The position numbers and the translations under genes were made by a program. The notes beneath the pieces are model-generated. The model ran no database searches. It worked only from the letters and a program-made list of their open reading frames with translations, and was not told the origin of the DNA. From Symsagittifera roscoffensis (taxonomy: Eukaryota; Xenacoelomorpha; Acoela; Convolutidae), in contig NC_087068.1 of assembly GCF_963678635.1 (NCBI RefSeq), forward strand, positions 60,762,949 through 60,826,948: a stretch of DNA of 64,000 nucleotides, given 5' to 3'. Of the stretch, positions 1 to 11,688 are shown one piece after another; within the stretch, counting starts at the first letter, position 1; each line of letters opens with the position of its first letter.

Positions 1-1256
1 CGTCAAAAGCCGATAAAATTAGATCCGAAAACGTAAAAATGTAAGCTAGAAAATTGATGGAAAAAAGAAAGACGAGAACACCCAAAATTAAAAGGCGACC
101 AATGTCGTCCTTTAAAAAAAGAAATGTCTAGTTCCTGATTATCACGCGTTTGCCTCCCCACTGTTAGCGTTCTTATGGGGTATCCTCTTTTTGGGTTCCC
201 AAAAACTGTATGATTCCGATCCCCCTACCCGACCTTAGTTCGATCTTAAAATGTAGATATCCTCCCACTGCAACTCTTGTTATGAGTCTAATTATGGATT
301 ATCCCAAAATCTGGGTCTACCAATGCAACTAAATCAACAATATCGATTGTATAGGTACCACAATTTATCCGCCCCTTTTTTACAATTTTCAAACACCAAC
401 CCCTATCTTAACCAGCCCTTCTTCTAATAACCCCCTTATTTAGCCCCCTCTTGAGCCAATAGTGACCTTAAGCGCGATGGGTGATGAACCTCTGGAGAGA
501 ACCTCTGTTTCCAAGCTCTACTTAAGTAAAAACGTATCTTCAAACAAGTGGGTATCCGCTTACCCAACTTTGAACTTATTCCTTATAATGCAATTTGGAT
601 TTTAACGATACCCGATTGACCAAAAAGAACAACACTGTGTGCTCGTCTCTCTTTGCTCTGATTCCGTGCTGGATGTTACCTTGGCGTATCCAGCACCTCT
701 CAGGTCTCTTTCCTGAGAACCACTTTCCCACTTGGCTGGTCGCCTGTTCCAGTCAAGTATCCCAGTGGACCACTGAAGTTGCAAGCTATCTGAAAACCCT
801 TTACAACGCCCCACACTCGGGCACCTGTATAAAGTTGCTGATTTGATCGAAGCGCTCGTTCTTATGAAAATTATTTGGGTATATATTTTAATTAATAAAA
901 AGGTTTGATCCAACTAATCTGGTATCAAAGTCACTGTCCTTGTGTATGTTTTACAGTTTTTTGTTCATATTTCTTTTCTTTTTCGGTTTTTTGTTTTGCT
1001 TTTTGTCTTTTAACTCGGTTTTTGCCACCCTGTTGCTCAATTTGCTCAATTTTGCTCAATTTTGCCACCCGGTTAGCTAGGCCTCGTTTCAGAAAGCGCA
1101 TCTGGAATTTTTCTCAAGTTTTCTTAAAAAGCTATAAAAATACAACCGGAAGGTTTACACGTTGCCGCTGAACCGAACCACATGTAGTCTAGAAAGCGCA
1201 TGTAGCCCGGAGCTGGGTCAATTGGGTTCAATTTCGTAGCCATGATGTCGTGAGAA
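1..1256 (-). mobile_element. Element E: 5' leader of an LTR retrotransposon, cut by window edge
   Basis: Non-coding leader, read on the minus strand, immediately downstream of a primer-binding site and LTR. It aligns by eye over its whole length with the leader of element C (about 42036-43291), with scattered substitutions and small indels, and more loosely with the leader of element A (about 37080-38157). Short open frames here do not match any retroelement protein and look like chance. A small local repeat (three copies of a TGCTCAATTT-type word) lies near 1034-1066. The gag of this element would lie left of position 1, outside the window. The role as a packaging and reverse-transcription leader is inferred from position. 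Confidence 0.7.
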
Positions 1257-1271
1257 CACCCAGGAGTGCCG
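1257..1271 (-). other. Primer-binding site of element E (degenerate)
   Basis: Minus-strand CGGCACTCCTGGGTG, 11 nt inside the LTR that starts at 1283. It differs from the TGGCGCTCCTGGGTG of A and B at two positions, including the first base of the TGG that would pair with a tRNA CCA end, so it is probably inactive. Its position relative to the LTR is the same as in four other copies in the window. Confidence 0.65.
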
Positions 1272-1282
1272 TAAAAACATTA

Positions 1283-1415
1283 TGTAACAGTCGCCTACTT
1301 AAGTAACATATGAGGTTATAGAAAAAAAAGGCCCTATTACCATTGGCTCAAGAATCAGAGACACTGTCTCTTGTGTTTTTCTCCATCAAGCGGTTGGAGC
1401 CATTTAGGTTCACTT
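1283..1415 (-). repeat. LTR shared by E and C, left piece (split by element A)
   Basis: Begins TGTAACAG, like the LTR at 43318 (TGTTACAG), and is collinear with it up to the word GGTTCACTT. There element A (starting TGTAAT at 1416) interrupts it. The rest of this LTR resumes at 39151 with CTTGCGACATGAGAC, which follows GGTTCACTT directly in the uninterrupted LTR near 43420. The LTR has an E leader on its left and the end of C on its right, so it acts as 5' LTR of one and 3' LTR of the other. Confidence 0.7.
1413..1415. repeat. Target-site duplication, left side of element A
   Basis: CTT here and CTT at 39151-39153 flank element A. Merging the flanks with one CTT gives exactly the uninterrupted LTR sequence. 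A 4-bp ACTT duplication is also possible, because the last A of the LTR is ambiguous. Confidence 0.6.
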
Positions 1416-2117
1416 TGTAATATTCGTCTACTTCGGTCACATATGAGGCTTAAGAAAAATAGGCTCTATAACCATTGGCTCAAGAGTCAGGGACACTATC
1501 TCTTGTGTTTTTCTACCTCAAAACGGTCGGAGCCAATTCGGTTCACTTGCGACATGAGACTACAATCCGTTACAGGTTGAAGGCCACTCCCAAAATACCC
1601 CCCACTCTAGAAACAAGAACGTCCCATACTTAGGTCTCAAAATACCCAAAACACACGAACGCCATTAAAAACAGGGTAGGAACAATTCATTAAGTTACTT
1701 TTTATTAGACAGTAGAACTTTGATCAATTTCAGATGGGTCAACCTAAAACTCGCCTTATCTCAACATAACAATCATAAAACACACTCAAGAAAACTAAAT
1801 TTGGAATTCACATGTCGACATACTCGAGAATCGGGAGCAATTAAATTGATGAGCAACTCGAGAATTAAATACAATAATTTGAGGAGTTCAATACTAATCA
1901 GTTTTAATAAAGGAAATAAGTTTTGACTCTAGAATTGAGGTTTTAGTCTGAACCACTGGGACACTCCAGCTGTCCACCTTTCCACTGAAGGTTCACTCTG
2001 GTTCAGTTCGAATAATTGTACTCTTCTCTCGCGATTATCTCGTCTCCTATTTCACTCCCAAAACCATGTATCTCGTGTTCCGAAAGGTCAAACTTCCAAA
2101 AATGACCGACTGGCACA
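1416..2117 (-). repeat. Element A 3' LTR
   Basis: Starts TGTAAT and ends GGCACA on the plus strand, so it has TG...CA-type ends. It matches the 5' LTR 38184-39150 over most of its length but is about 265 bp shorter. It lacks a block corresponding to about 38895-39085 and one copy of a roughly 70-bp internal segment near 38530-38600. A plus-strand TTTATT at 1701-1706 gives a minus-strand AATAAA, a possible polyadenylation signal that is also present in the other A/C-type LTRs at matching positions. Confidence 0.8.
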
Positions 2118-2554
2118 TACTCCAAGGACTCGAGATCGATGTCCTCATCGCGTGCTGTCCCTGTCAGTGTATACCAGAAAACCGAGTGTTGCTCAAGGTA
2201 CAGTGCCTGTGTTCACTTACAGAAGTTTACAGCAGACTTAAGTTTATCTTCACCCCAAATTTCAATACCATGTAAAATTTTCATACCATCGCTAAACAGC
2301 AATCAAAATCTGCATACACCTGCACTTTTGAATTCTCGTTTTTTAAGCTAACGGTTTAATCTTTCTTTTGTCCCATTCAATCAGGAAATTGTCATGCAGC
2401 ATTTTGATTTGTATAATAGATATAGCACATTAATAACAATATTTGATTTGTTAAAATTTCTTTTTTGTGAACCCAGGTTTCATCCGAGTACACCCTCGAG
2501 CCCACTTCCCTCTCAAGACTCAAGATTCTAGAGTTTCCCTTTTGAGCCATCTGC
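2118..2554 (-). other. Element A 3' untranslated region with candidate polypurine end
   Basis: A stretch of about 440 bp between the ORF2 stop and the 3' LTR. I see no coding similarity. On the minus strand the bases next to the LTR are TTGGAGTA followed by TGTGCC. Element B has GGGGAGTA followed by TGTGAC at the same place, so GGAGTA is the only candidate for a plus-strand primer. It is short and not a classical long purine tract. Confidence 0.45.
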
Positions 2555-5062
2555 TCATCTCGCGTTCTTCGCCCTCGAGGTACTAGATCCAGACTTATTT
2601 GACACCGGAAACTGTTTCAACAGTGCTTCTTCATCATCGGAGCTAATCACTATCTCCTCCCAAGCCTTCAGCTGTTCATAGGATCGCATCCATTCCCTTT
2701 GCTCATGCAATCTCTTTGCCTGGTTAAGAAAACCCTTCACTATCGATTCTTGGTTCAAACAGAAGGTGTTGTGATTGCTCAGGCTCACGTTCTTCGCCAA
2801 GTCTTCCTCTAGTATCGACTCCCTCGCCTTGGTGTTGTTTCTGGAGACTCTACCGACTCTATTCAACCCCGTCATGATCGCACTGCGATGGGATAACAGA
2901 GGTCTCTTGAAGGCCTCTGGTCCAATCTCGGCCTGGAACTGTCGATACTCCTTTTGATATTTCCTCATGTGATCTTTCGTTACTATGTATAACCAAGACG
3001 TCAACGTCGCTCGAAAACAAGGAAAGAACCTCAAGCGGCTCCACACGTGGCTGACTTCCATTGGTATGGCGAATACCTTGCATGCAGTCTCAAACAACTC
3101 AAGTCTCCTGCAGTAATCCGTTGGCGTCTTCGTTTCCCGATACTTCGTTAAATTTTCTTCGATCCATCTTAGAGCCAGCATCGTGCTCACCACCAAGAGC
3201 GTCATTTTTTTCGGTGATCTGGTAATCCTATCGACCGAATTTCTTCCACATCCCATACCAGGCAAAGGTTCGTGTGATCCAGATACCACACGGTTTGCGC
3301 CAGACAGTGGCATGGGCATTCCCCATGTGTGATTTCAATACTCCTGAGGTTGCGCTCTCCCGAAGCTTCCAGGGGAGGTTCGAGCTCCATCATCTTCTCA
3401 GGTATCGTATCGTTCTCCTCTAGGTTTGGAGCACCACCCACCGGTCTTCCGATCACGTTTTGTCTCTTGTGATCAATTGTGTTCTCGCTCTCCAAACTCA
3501 AAAACTCTTCCCCCAGATTTCACTCAAGTCGTATCTCTGCTCTTTCGGCACTGTTCCTCGGATCTTTCTCAACAACCGGTGCGAGTGGTGCGACATCCGA
3601 GCCACTCTCACGCACTTGGGCACCGAGAAGGCTTTGTCTATCAATACCCTTTGGCTGGATACCTCCACCATCGCCATGTGCAGTGGGTAGTGGCTGCTGC
3701 ACAGGTTGGCCATCACTGACCCTACTAGGGATTTCGCATTTAATGGCAGACCATAGGCTTCGCCCATGGGAAATCCCGTTTCCGCCTCGAGACCGACCTT
3801 CCAGCTCCTGATATGTTTTTGAGTCACCTGCAACACCCCAGGCCACGACTCCACGCTCAACGCAGTCACCAAATGATGTTCCGACTCTAGCCTCTCCAGT
3901 GATTGCAGGCCTCACCTCACTCTTCTCCCTCTCCGTGATATCCTCAAACCAAGTAACTAGATCTTCTTTTTGGAAGGATTGTATCCTAACGCATGATCGT
4001 CCCTCACAGGTGTGCTCTCCACTCTCACACGTCGAATCAAGACAACTACCCGGCTCCATCTCATTCGCCGACCTTAGCTTATTCGTCTTTTCGCCTGACT
4101 CCTTCACCTGGGGTAAGATCAGCTTGTGCGCTACACTAAATGTTGCTAGATATTCATCTTCCGTCGGTGCTAACCTCACTCGATCCGTGACTTCCTCGAT
4201 CAGGCTCGCATGGGGATGCGGGCACGAGGAGGGTCTTAGCAATTTCCACACCACTCCCAGATTCGTGACTAACACACCATTCCCATTACCCATATTCAGT
4301 TCAACTCTTTTACTTGAGCGTGGCACGCTTATCACCTCTGGCGTTTTCTCGAGGATCAAGCCCAAGCTCGGCCTCTCTCTCTCTCCACTGTGTCTATTTC
4401 CACTATTTTCTCCGGCCAAAACTTCAATAACTCCGCTACCTCGTGGTTCCTATGAGCGCCCCCAGCCTCTGAGTCCAGGAAGTGGTTGTATGCCATCCCC
4501 ATTACTCCAGACACGTACTGGTATCCTCATTTCTTATTGGGTCTCGAGTACTCCCCTGACGAGGCCAAGTTACGGTGTACGTCATGTTCCTCCTCGAACC
4601 TTTTGTTGTAAAATCTCCGTATCACGTCTAGCTTTCTGTGGCTTTCTAGAGATTGTCGAGAACCAGCCTCCTTTTCTATCCCAGTACTCTGGTATACGTT
4701 CAAGATGACTGCCGAGACTCTCCTTTCCACTGTCTTACTCGCGATCGCTCTTTGTGGCATGCTAGGTTGGTACTATCAGTCATCATCGTCATTATTCACC
4801 TCAAGAAACAGGTAGCATCTTTTCTCCTTGCTAGACTCAAGCCTGAATTGTCCCTGGCAATGTGTTGCATCAGTACTTGATACACCTCTAGATTCTTTCC
4901 CCCCAATTTCAACTTGTCGTACGAAGTCAGCGTTTCTAGCTCTATTCCCACCAGACTCCAAGCGAACATCAATTGTCCGGCAGTCCTTATGAATGGATTC
5001 GCCATCAACGGCGATGCCGATGAGGAAGTCATCATTGCTTCTTCAAAATGATCCCTCAACAA
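2555..5062 (-). pseudogene. Element A ORF2, conserved C-terminal domain (frameshifted)
   Basis: Minus-strand pieces at 4796-5062, 4527-4760, 3520-4419 (two frames), 3202-3501 and 2555-3319 align in order with the 748-codon and 180-codon frames of element B (22237 to 19489). Shared blocks include a Cys-containing stretch (PGSCLDSTC, then HTCEGRSC), WPGVLQ, the block AFSVPKCVR.ARMS, and ECPCHCL. A hydrophobic segment MTLLVVSTMLAL precedes the last 230 residues. The last piece, 254 residues, ends with a basic Ser-rich tail and reads through the point where B is frameshifted. I do not recognise the family. A membrane-associated protein is possible from the hydrophobic segment, but this is inference. 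Several frameshifts make this copy non-functional. Confidence 0.65.
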
Positions 5063-5065
5063 GTT

Positions 5066-6878
5066 CTACCAAGTTCTCTTCAGTTGGCTCCCTAACTCTA
5101 GCTTGTCAATCTCAGCCTTCTGCTGAGTAGCCCAATTGCGTCGCTTGCGTGCCACTCCACTGTCGAGCTTCTTTAGGCAGTCTTCCAGTTCTTTCTGTGT
5201 CTCGAGGGCTACCCACCACGGCCGGGAGGTGTTCCTCGTTTTGTTCCTCTCAAGAGGATCGCTCGTTACTTGCTTCCCAGTGGCTTTGTGCTCCTTTGAG
5301 ATCCACTTTTTGCCAACATCCAATTCCCATGTCTGTCCACTCGTTGAACCTCTTTTCATGTTCGTCTTCTGGGGTCTGAAGTCTTCTTCAGATGTCGAGT
5401 TGGTGGAAACCGCCATCTCCTTTTCCATTTCGAGTGGTTTCCTGGGCTTGCAGATACTCTTGTAGGCCGCAGTATTGCATCGCGCCAGGACCATGGGCGC
5501 CGACTCCCTCAGGTTTTTCTCGGAGACCGCATCCGCCGAGGGACTACCCAATCCCTCTACCTCTCTTTTTCTCTTGCGAGACTTCACGTCTTTTTTCGGG
5601 GGCGTTGCCGTTATCATCACTTATTCGACTTCCTTGTCTCCATCCAACCCTTCCAACTCTTGCCCCCTCCTGCTCGAGCCTTAAGGATATTAGTACTTTT
5701 AATTATATTAGTAGTCCCAACCTTATCCCCTTTTACACCTTCAACTATTTTATTAACAGTTTTTTGTTTCAGAGCAGAGCTATCTTCACATTCATCATCT
5801 CTGGTCGTCGGTAGCGCCTCTCTCAATTCGACCACTTTGCATAGTAGCTCTTTCCTTGCCTTCTCGTCCAGCCCGGTGGCCATCAGGACAGGTTCTCCGA
5901 ACTTCACCACCGTGTTCCACAGCTCTTCTCTGAAGTCGTCTAGTACAACCTCGCCATTCACTTCTCGATTGAACTCCCTCAAGAATTCTCGCCAGGCGCC
6001 TTCGTCCAGAGTCTCTAGGAACATAGTCTTGTTTCTTTCAAAGGTATTCTTTTCGCTTTCTTCACTACTCAAGAGTATCATTCCCATGTTGGAAGTCTCG
6101 CTCGTCAGTGGTAACTCTAAATTCTTGCGGGGAGACGAGTTCAGAGGCGGTGTGGCAGTATCTGCCCAATCGTCTCCGCTCAGATCTTTCACCAGTTCTT
6201 GAGCGGTGAAGTCTTCCTCAGCTGGCTTTGGCTCAGGCGTGTTTCCTACTTCCATTTCCTCGCCTGCCTCACTGAGAGTCTCATCCATGCTTTCTTCTTC
6301 TGACTCTGCCTTGCTCCTCTCAAGTATTCTTTCAAATCGATCCTGCACCGTACCACTTCTCTTGTCTCCTGGAGTACCCACTGACAGGAGTGAAGGTGTC
6401 GTTCGACCCGGTTTCTTGTGTTCCGTCAGAGCCATGTACAACGGACCTGCTGCGTCCAGCCCCTTCCACTCCTGTCTCATCTCCACCTGCTCCAGCCCGT
6501 AAGATGCCCGGTATTTTCTTGTCGCAAATTTCATTTCAACATTCAACGCAATGTGACCTTCTTCCATGATCATCCAGCCATCGTCCCACACTGGTGACAT
6601 GTTCTCCAGTCCCGCTTCCTCGAGTGTTCTCAAGACTTCTCGCACCTCGTCTTTTTCGCTTGAGTCGTCCATGAGTTTTTTTTAGTCTCACTAGTGTGAA
6701 AATAAACTGCTACAGTGTAGCCAATGAACATGGAATCCCAGGAATTAGTGAACTCTTTTTGCTGTTCTTCCGCCGCTGCTCTCGAGAATCCTAGGGTCAT
6801 TCTCCTGACCGTTGGGAACTCGGGAATGGTCGTCGGCAAGATCTCCTTTTCCAGTATTGCCTCTAGCTCCCTTTTCAC
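5066..6878 (-). pseudogene. Element A ORF2, acidic and basic linker region
   Basis: Minus-strand frames 5066-5620 (184 codons, rich in Lys, Arg and Ser), 5617-6672 (351 codons, very acidic with a run SEEESMDETLSEAGEEMEVG) and 6630-6878. They overlap end to end in different frames, which suggests one ancestral frame broken by indels. The composition suggests a disordered linker between the upstream domains and the C-terminal domain. Element B lacks this whole region. No family recognised. Confidence 0.5.
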
Positions 6879-8030
6879 TAACTGGAAGCTCTTCTTCCAT
6901 GCAGGAATCCTCAGGATCTCCTGTCCACTCGCGGATAGGGTTCAAGTTCCAGAACTTGGGATACGTTTCGATGGGGCCTTCGCGCTTGCCTCCAATCCTA
7001 CACTGTAGTTGTCCTCGGAAATTGTACACCATCAACTCACTTTTCCGAAGAGCACCGTGTTGCTCGTTTGTGCCCTTAGCACCTCTTGCTGACACCAATT
7101 GAGCGATGTCCCGTCCAATACACTTATGAGACTCAAGTGTGTGACAGAGTTGCGATAAGCTGTCACTAGAGGATCTGGGAATGCGTATGTCACGGCCGGT
7201 CCATAAATTGCAGGTTTCGACCTCCTCCAGCCCCCGGATTATCCCCATTGGTTCCGATCTCGTCGCCAGGCACAGGTCGGTCAACAGAGGCATACCACCA
7301 TTCACTTTTCTCCATTCTTCTCTCTTCTTCGGATTCTTTTCTTCGCCAGTCATGTATCGATTCTGCATCAAGAGATACTCTACCGTCTTTAGCCCTGCAG
7401 CACTCTTGTAGGAAAAAGTGTCGATGCTCGAGTGGGTTCTCCCCATCGACAGGGGCTCCCCATATTTCATTAATCGATGAAATGACACCAGCTCACCATG
7501 GGTCAGGAGTACCTGTGCTAGATTACCCGTCAATCCGGAGTGTTTCCACGCCCCGACTGAACATATAGGCTGGACCCATGTTAAATAAGTACCTCGAGTA
7601 AACCAGGTATAGTGCCAACAGCAGGCTGATGGGCATGCTCAGGAAACTCTTGTAAAAAGGCCCCGAAAATGGTCTCCCTTGCACAAAACACTCCTGCCAT
7701 GAACTCTTTCCCCCAACAAGGACTCAAGAACTTGAGAATCTCGTGATTCCTTCTCGTCCTCAGCTCGCCCTTCGCGTGCTCCCTCCAGAATTCTCCAATT
7801 GTGACCTCGTTTGCAGCTGTGACGAACCTGATCACTGTCATTTCCCTAGCCTCGGCTACCTCCAACTGATCCTCGAGAAAACTCCAGATCTGCTTCACGA
7901 GAGGTGGGGCATTCTCCTTCGTCTTATCCGTGGCGTTTTCCAGCCTTGGTGTCAGGAATGGCCACCAGCCTCTTTGTTGCGTCAGTCGATACACCATTGT
8001 CTCCAGTTGCTTCTCCGTTGCGACCACATT
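6745..8030 (-). pseudogene. Element A ORF2, central region of unknown function
   Basis: Minus-strand frames 7581-8027 (148 codons) and 6745-7533 (262 codons). The first contains Trp/Phe-rich stretches and the hydrophobic end VGTIPGLLEVLI. The second has well-spaced Cys and His residues (CHTLESHKCIGRD) and reads like real protein rather than a frame shadow. It ends in a frameshifted region. I do not recognise it. It follows the SGNH part and precedes the acidic linker, so it is an internal domain of ORF2. Confidence 0.5.
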
Positions 8031-8169
8031 TTTCCTTTCATTACTCGGTCATCTGGACCTACCGGTGGAACTCGTGATAGTCAAATCCATGCTTCGAAAC
8101 CACAAGCTGGCCGTCAATTGATTTATTACCGGATGGTCATCCCCGACAACCGGACTGAACTTGAGCTGT

Positions 8170-9190
8170 TTAGCGAAAATCGATATATCTAGCAGGGGGA
8201 CCTCGTCCAGCACAATAAAAGCCCCTCAGCGCTTGGGTAACGTCCGCCCGTGCCGCCAGCAGCTCCGACTTGCAAAGCCTCATGTTCGTTGGTTCTAGTT
8301 CTTGATTGGGGGCTGCCATCAGGATCCGCCATTCATTCCCCTCGGCTTTTAAGATCAGAACTGCGTACACGAACTGCAGAGCGGGAGGCATGCTCGCATA
8401 TCTGGGGGATGTCGTGAAGACCACTCTCGTCTTGGACCCAAATCGGGAACTGACCTTCTCTTGTACCTCATTCATTGCGGCAATTAAGGTCTGAATAGCC
8501 TCCCATATTTTCTTTGGCGCCGGCTCATCACCTTTAAGCTGCTCTAGAAGTCCCGTCCGCATGCAGATGGACATTCATCCCTGCAAACAAAAACAAACTC
8601 TGGCTCGCAAGGCATCTCTGATTTTATTGCGACCACCAAGGTCAGCATTTGGTTCATTTCGGCACCTGACAGCGAGTATACCAAGGTCTCCGGCCAGAAT
8701 AACTTGGGGGACGTTCCCTCGAAGTCCGGACCCTGCCACAATGATCACCCTCGCGGCAGCTGGATCTGCTCTGTCGCAAATCGCCAGTGTCTTGGCCAAT
8801 TGGGCACTCCCGCAGGTTTTCCATATCTTGGGTCGTCTGCAACCTCACACCTTCGTAAGCAGCATCCGGTAATTCCATCTCTCTCGGGTCGAGTAGCTTG
8901 TCTACTACCCTCAGCTGCGCGGGAGTTGCCAGCCTGATTCTGGCGATAATGGTTCGGTGCTTAGGCGTCTCCACAATGAGTCCCGGACACCCCAGCAACT
9001 TGAGAGGTCTGTAATTAATGGTCCCATGTTTGATCTTGTGGTAATGACGGCCAGATGAGCCGTTTCCATCATTCTTGCTCTTGAGAAATGAATCTCGTGA
9101 GCCTTCAACCAGTCCACACACTGGCGCCTGCCCAAATCTTCTTGCGACACCTGCTCGAGACCCAGTACCTCCGCCAACTCTGGCCCACAC
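8170..9190 (-). pseudogene. Element A ORF2, domain following the SGNH part
   Basis: Frames 8170-8574, 8544-8741, 8575-8799 and 8654-9190 share patterns with element D (44733-45359 and its duplicate). Examples are KLFWPE next to SLFWPE, and APNQELE next to APNRELE. Matching order in two independently decayed copies supports a real conserved domain of roughly 300 residues. The function is unknown. Frames change several times, so it is broken here. Confidence 0.5.
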
Positions 9191-9543
9191 TCCAGGTCCT
9201 CCAAACCCAGCTCTCTCACCTTCTCTAGGTATCTCATCCGTCTTGTTTCCGCCGGCCTCTCCGCCCTCTTGCCTTCCACTACCACCACCGAGGACACTGC
9301 TGAACTTTGAGGTGTTGGCGACATCGCCTCATCAGTCTCCGTCGGTACAGAACCTGGTAGCCTAGTATGACTACTCCTCGAGCTGTCTCTAGAATCAATT
9401 CTGGCCCCGAGGCGACTGGACAGATCCCTTGAGGCAAGAAAAGGAGGGTTTGGGGGTGGGCCGAATGTTAATTGGGACGTCTCGAGCAAAACTGCCTCCA
9501 ATGAACTTATGCGCCTTTGGAAAACGCCATTCAGCCATTCCAC
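8911..9543 (-). pseudogene. Element A ORF2, linker after SGNH domain
   Basis: A 210-codon minus-strand frame starting EWLNGVFQRRI, which corresponds to GWLNRVFQERL of element D just after its SGNH block V. It then becomes Ser/Pro-rich (likely disordered), followed by a Leu/Glu-rich helical stretch (ELGLEDLECGPELAEVLGLE). No catalytic motif seen. Confidence 0.45.
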
Positions 9544-10492
9544 TCCCTAGGACCTGTCGAACTGAATTCCATCTGCAGATGCATCGTTGAGGAAGGACGC
9601 TCCATCTGCTCTGCTACATCCAATAGTCTGATGGGAAGATAACTCTTCTGGTGTATTCGCCGGATTACCTCGTTCAAGTTCCGCACCTTCACGTTCATCT
9701 CCATCGCGTGATGGTCGAACTTCATAATGTAAGGGATAGTACAAACCGTCAGTACAGTGGGGTCCATCTGAATCCATAGCTCCTCAAGGATACAGCTCAA
9801 CTTATCATGCAGTCTCATGACCTTCCTCGCTTCACCCCTGGATACGTCGTTAGTTCCAATCATCAGGGTCACCGTATATACTCTGGTCATCCCTAGCATC
9901 TCGAGTGATGTCAATATCTGTGGTGTCGCACTCCAGAAAAACTCAGGATCCCAGTCTGCCAATGTGACTGAATCCGGGTCAGCACCCGCAGCAGGCTGTC
10001 CCCTATAATGAGGTGGACCGTGCCCTCCGGCACACGTGGCTGTGTGTGGTATTCCACCCAAGCCGCGTCATGGAAATAATCCCTCCTGGCTCTTTGCGCC
10101 GCGCTCCAATCCATGCGATTGTGCCTGTGATATCTGCCTTCCGTGTTCTTCTTATAACTCGCAATCACCACACTACTGACCGGTTGTTCCCTCCAGCTCG
10201 GGGATAGCTCCACTCTGGCCGGACTCTCGCGACTTCTCAACTGTAGTCTCTCGTTAAACTCCTTCAGACGCGACGAGCTCCCACTCACTTGACTACCGCT
10301 CGGGGTTGAACTCGGAGTATATCCTGGCAGTGCGACGTCCATCAACAGACGTATCGGCAGTGTCTCCAGGCCACGCAGGGAGGACGTCGACTCTGTCGGT
10401 ATCCATACCTCCAACCCCTCACTCATGTGTTCTCGAGCCGCGCGGTCAAGGTTAAAGCGCCTCTTTGATCTGAGGGCTTCGTCTACCTCCAT
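9531..10492 (-). pseudogene. Element A ORF2, SGNH/GDSL-type hydrolase domain (inactive copy)
   Basis: Two overlapping minus-strand frames (9911-10492 and 9531-10061). Block I is LIIGDSLLRVL with GDS at about 9995-10003. Block III is MIGTNDVSRG with GTND at 9846-9857. They have the order and hydrophobic context of the SGNH hydrolase family, which cleaves ester bonds on lipids or carbohydrates. The block V position reads DGIQ (9562-9573) where the family needs DxxH, and a frameshift separates the blocks, so this copy is inactive. Element D keeps DGNH at the corresponding place. The region before the GDS is Arg/Ser-rich. Substrate cannot be inferred. Confidence 0.65.
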
Positions 10493-10522
10493 TCGTGACT
10501 CTGGCCTTGAGCCAGTAACTAT

Positions 10523-11240
10523 TTGATTCCTGGGCCTGGCTCCCTTTTACAAATCAAGCTCGCGCTGACGTTGCTGAATTCTCTCATGCTCCGACTTCAG
10601 TTATTCACAATTAGCAGCTTTCTCCCGCACCCTTTGTTCTTGCTGGTGCTCGGCCTTCAGCATCTCACGTTCTCTCTGCACTTGGTCCCTTTCGATGACC
10701 GCCTGGTCTTTCTTCAGCCTGGTCTCTATCGAGCTTCGCTTGGTCCCGGTCGAGGTTTGCCTTGTTCCTCTCCCTCTGCGTCCTCTCGAGTTCTTTCTTT
10801 AGAGCACTTTGATCCGGAAACGCCTCTTCCGTTTGCTGCGCTCGCGTCAAGGATGGTGTCTTACTCGTGCTCTGGTCCGCCGATCTTGCTGATGGTTTTA
10901 TCGGTAATGGGAATTCCCCTGCACCATACTCGGTGTTGTTGCCCAAGCCAGGATTCCTTGCCAGATCGAACCCTCTTACTCCTCCATCCACGTTCCAGGA
11001 CAGCCATCTGGATTGCTCTTGGTTGGATATTCCCTCAGTAGTTTAGCCAACCATCAAGACAGCTTCTGTTGCGGACTCCCTGCATTCACCCTGTTCTTCT
11101 TACTGGAGGATGGCGTTCAGCATCACCGCCATTCTTTCATCCACTTGGGTGTAGTCCAGATCCCTCAGGCGTCTATAAAGCTCGTCAAGCGTGGGCCTCT
11201 TCAGAGCCGCGGGCATGGACTTCCAGAATCTATCTGCCAT
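10523..11240 (-). pseudogene. Element A ORF2 N-terminus with coiled coil
   Basis: An ATG at 11238-11240 (minus) opens a 46-codon frame (MADRFWKSMPAALKRPTLDE at the start) ending in a stop at 11100-11102. The same frame reopens at 10991 and runs to 10665 with a strongly charged heptad-like stretch (ELERTQRERNKANLDRDQ), typical of a coiled coil, possibly for oligomerisation. The ATG is the first after the spacer behind the macro domain, so I place the ORF2 start here. The premature stop and later frameshifts make it a pseudogene. Confidence 0.5.
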
Positions 11241-11688
11241 TTCTGTGATTTCTAGATAATCTAGAGTTTTAGTCAACTTGAGAATTACCGTACCGAACTG
11301 ACTTGAGAATTACCTTTTTGTAAATATTTTTTGCAAGCGTTGATGATCACGAGTTTGTTCAAGACCTTCTTTTTCTCTTTCACTTTGAGTTTAGTTGAAT
11401 CGTCAACTTTGTTTATCAATTCGATCAGAAAGTAAAATCAATTTTAGGACGGAGATGTCATTTTCGTAACCAAAAAAAACCCTTTTACCATTATAGTTAA
11501 AACCTTATCCTTTTCATTCTACTAAAATAGTTCAATAGGAAGTTTTCTAAAAGCATGAAGATTCATTCTATGTTTTAGCACCGTCAATTTTCTAAATTTC
11601 AATCGTCATGCCAATCGCGATCGCGTTTTAAAATACTTTTACCTGTGCCGCCCCCCAATACCCAATTCGAGATCCCCATGTACCCGAC
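11241..11688 (-). other. Spacer between macro domain and ORF2 in element A
   Basis: An AT-rich non-coding stretch of about 450 bp with no long frame. Element B has a similar gap (22238-22625) at the same place. A subgenomic promoter, splice acceptor or internal ribosome entry for ORF2 could lie here, but I see no specific signal. Confidence 0.4.

Noticed and set aside
602-913. A 103-codon minus-strand frame and an 83-codon plus-strand frame in the E leader
   Set aside because: The aligned C and A leaders do not keep these frames as protein, and no motif is seen.
3899-6502. Plus-strand frames of 180-269 codons rich in Ser, Pro and Phe
   Set aside because: They are antisense shadows of ORF2 of element A; the minus strand matches element B by protein sequence.
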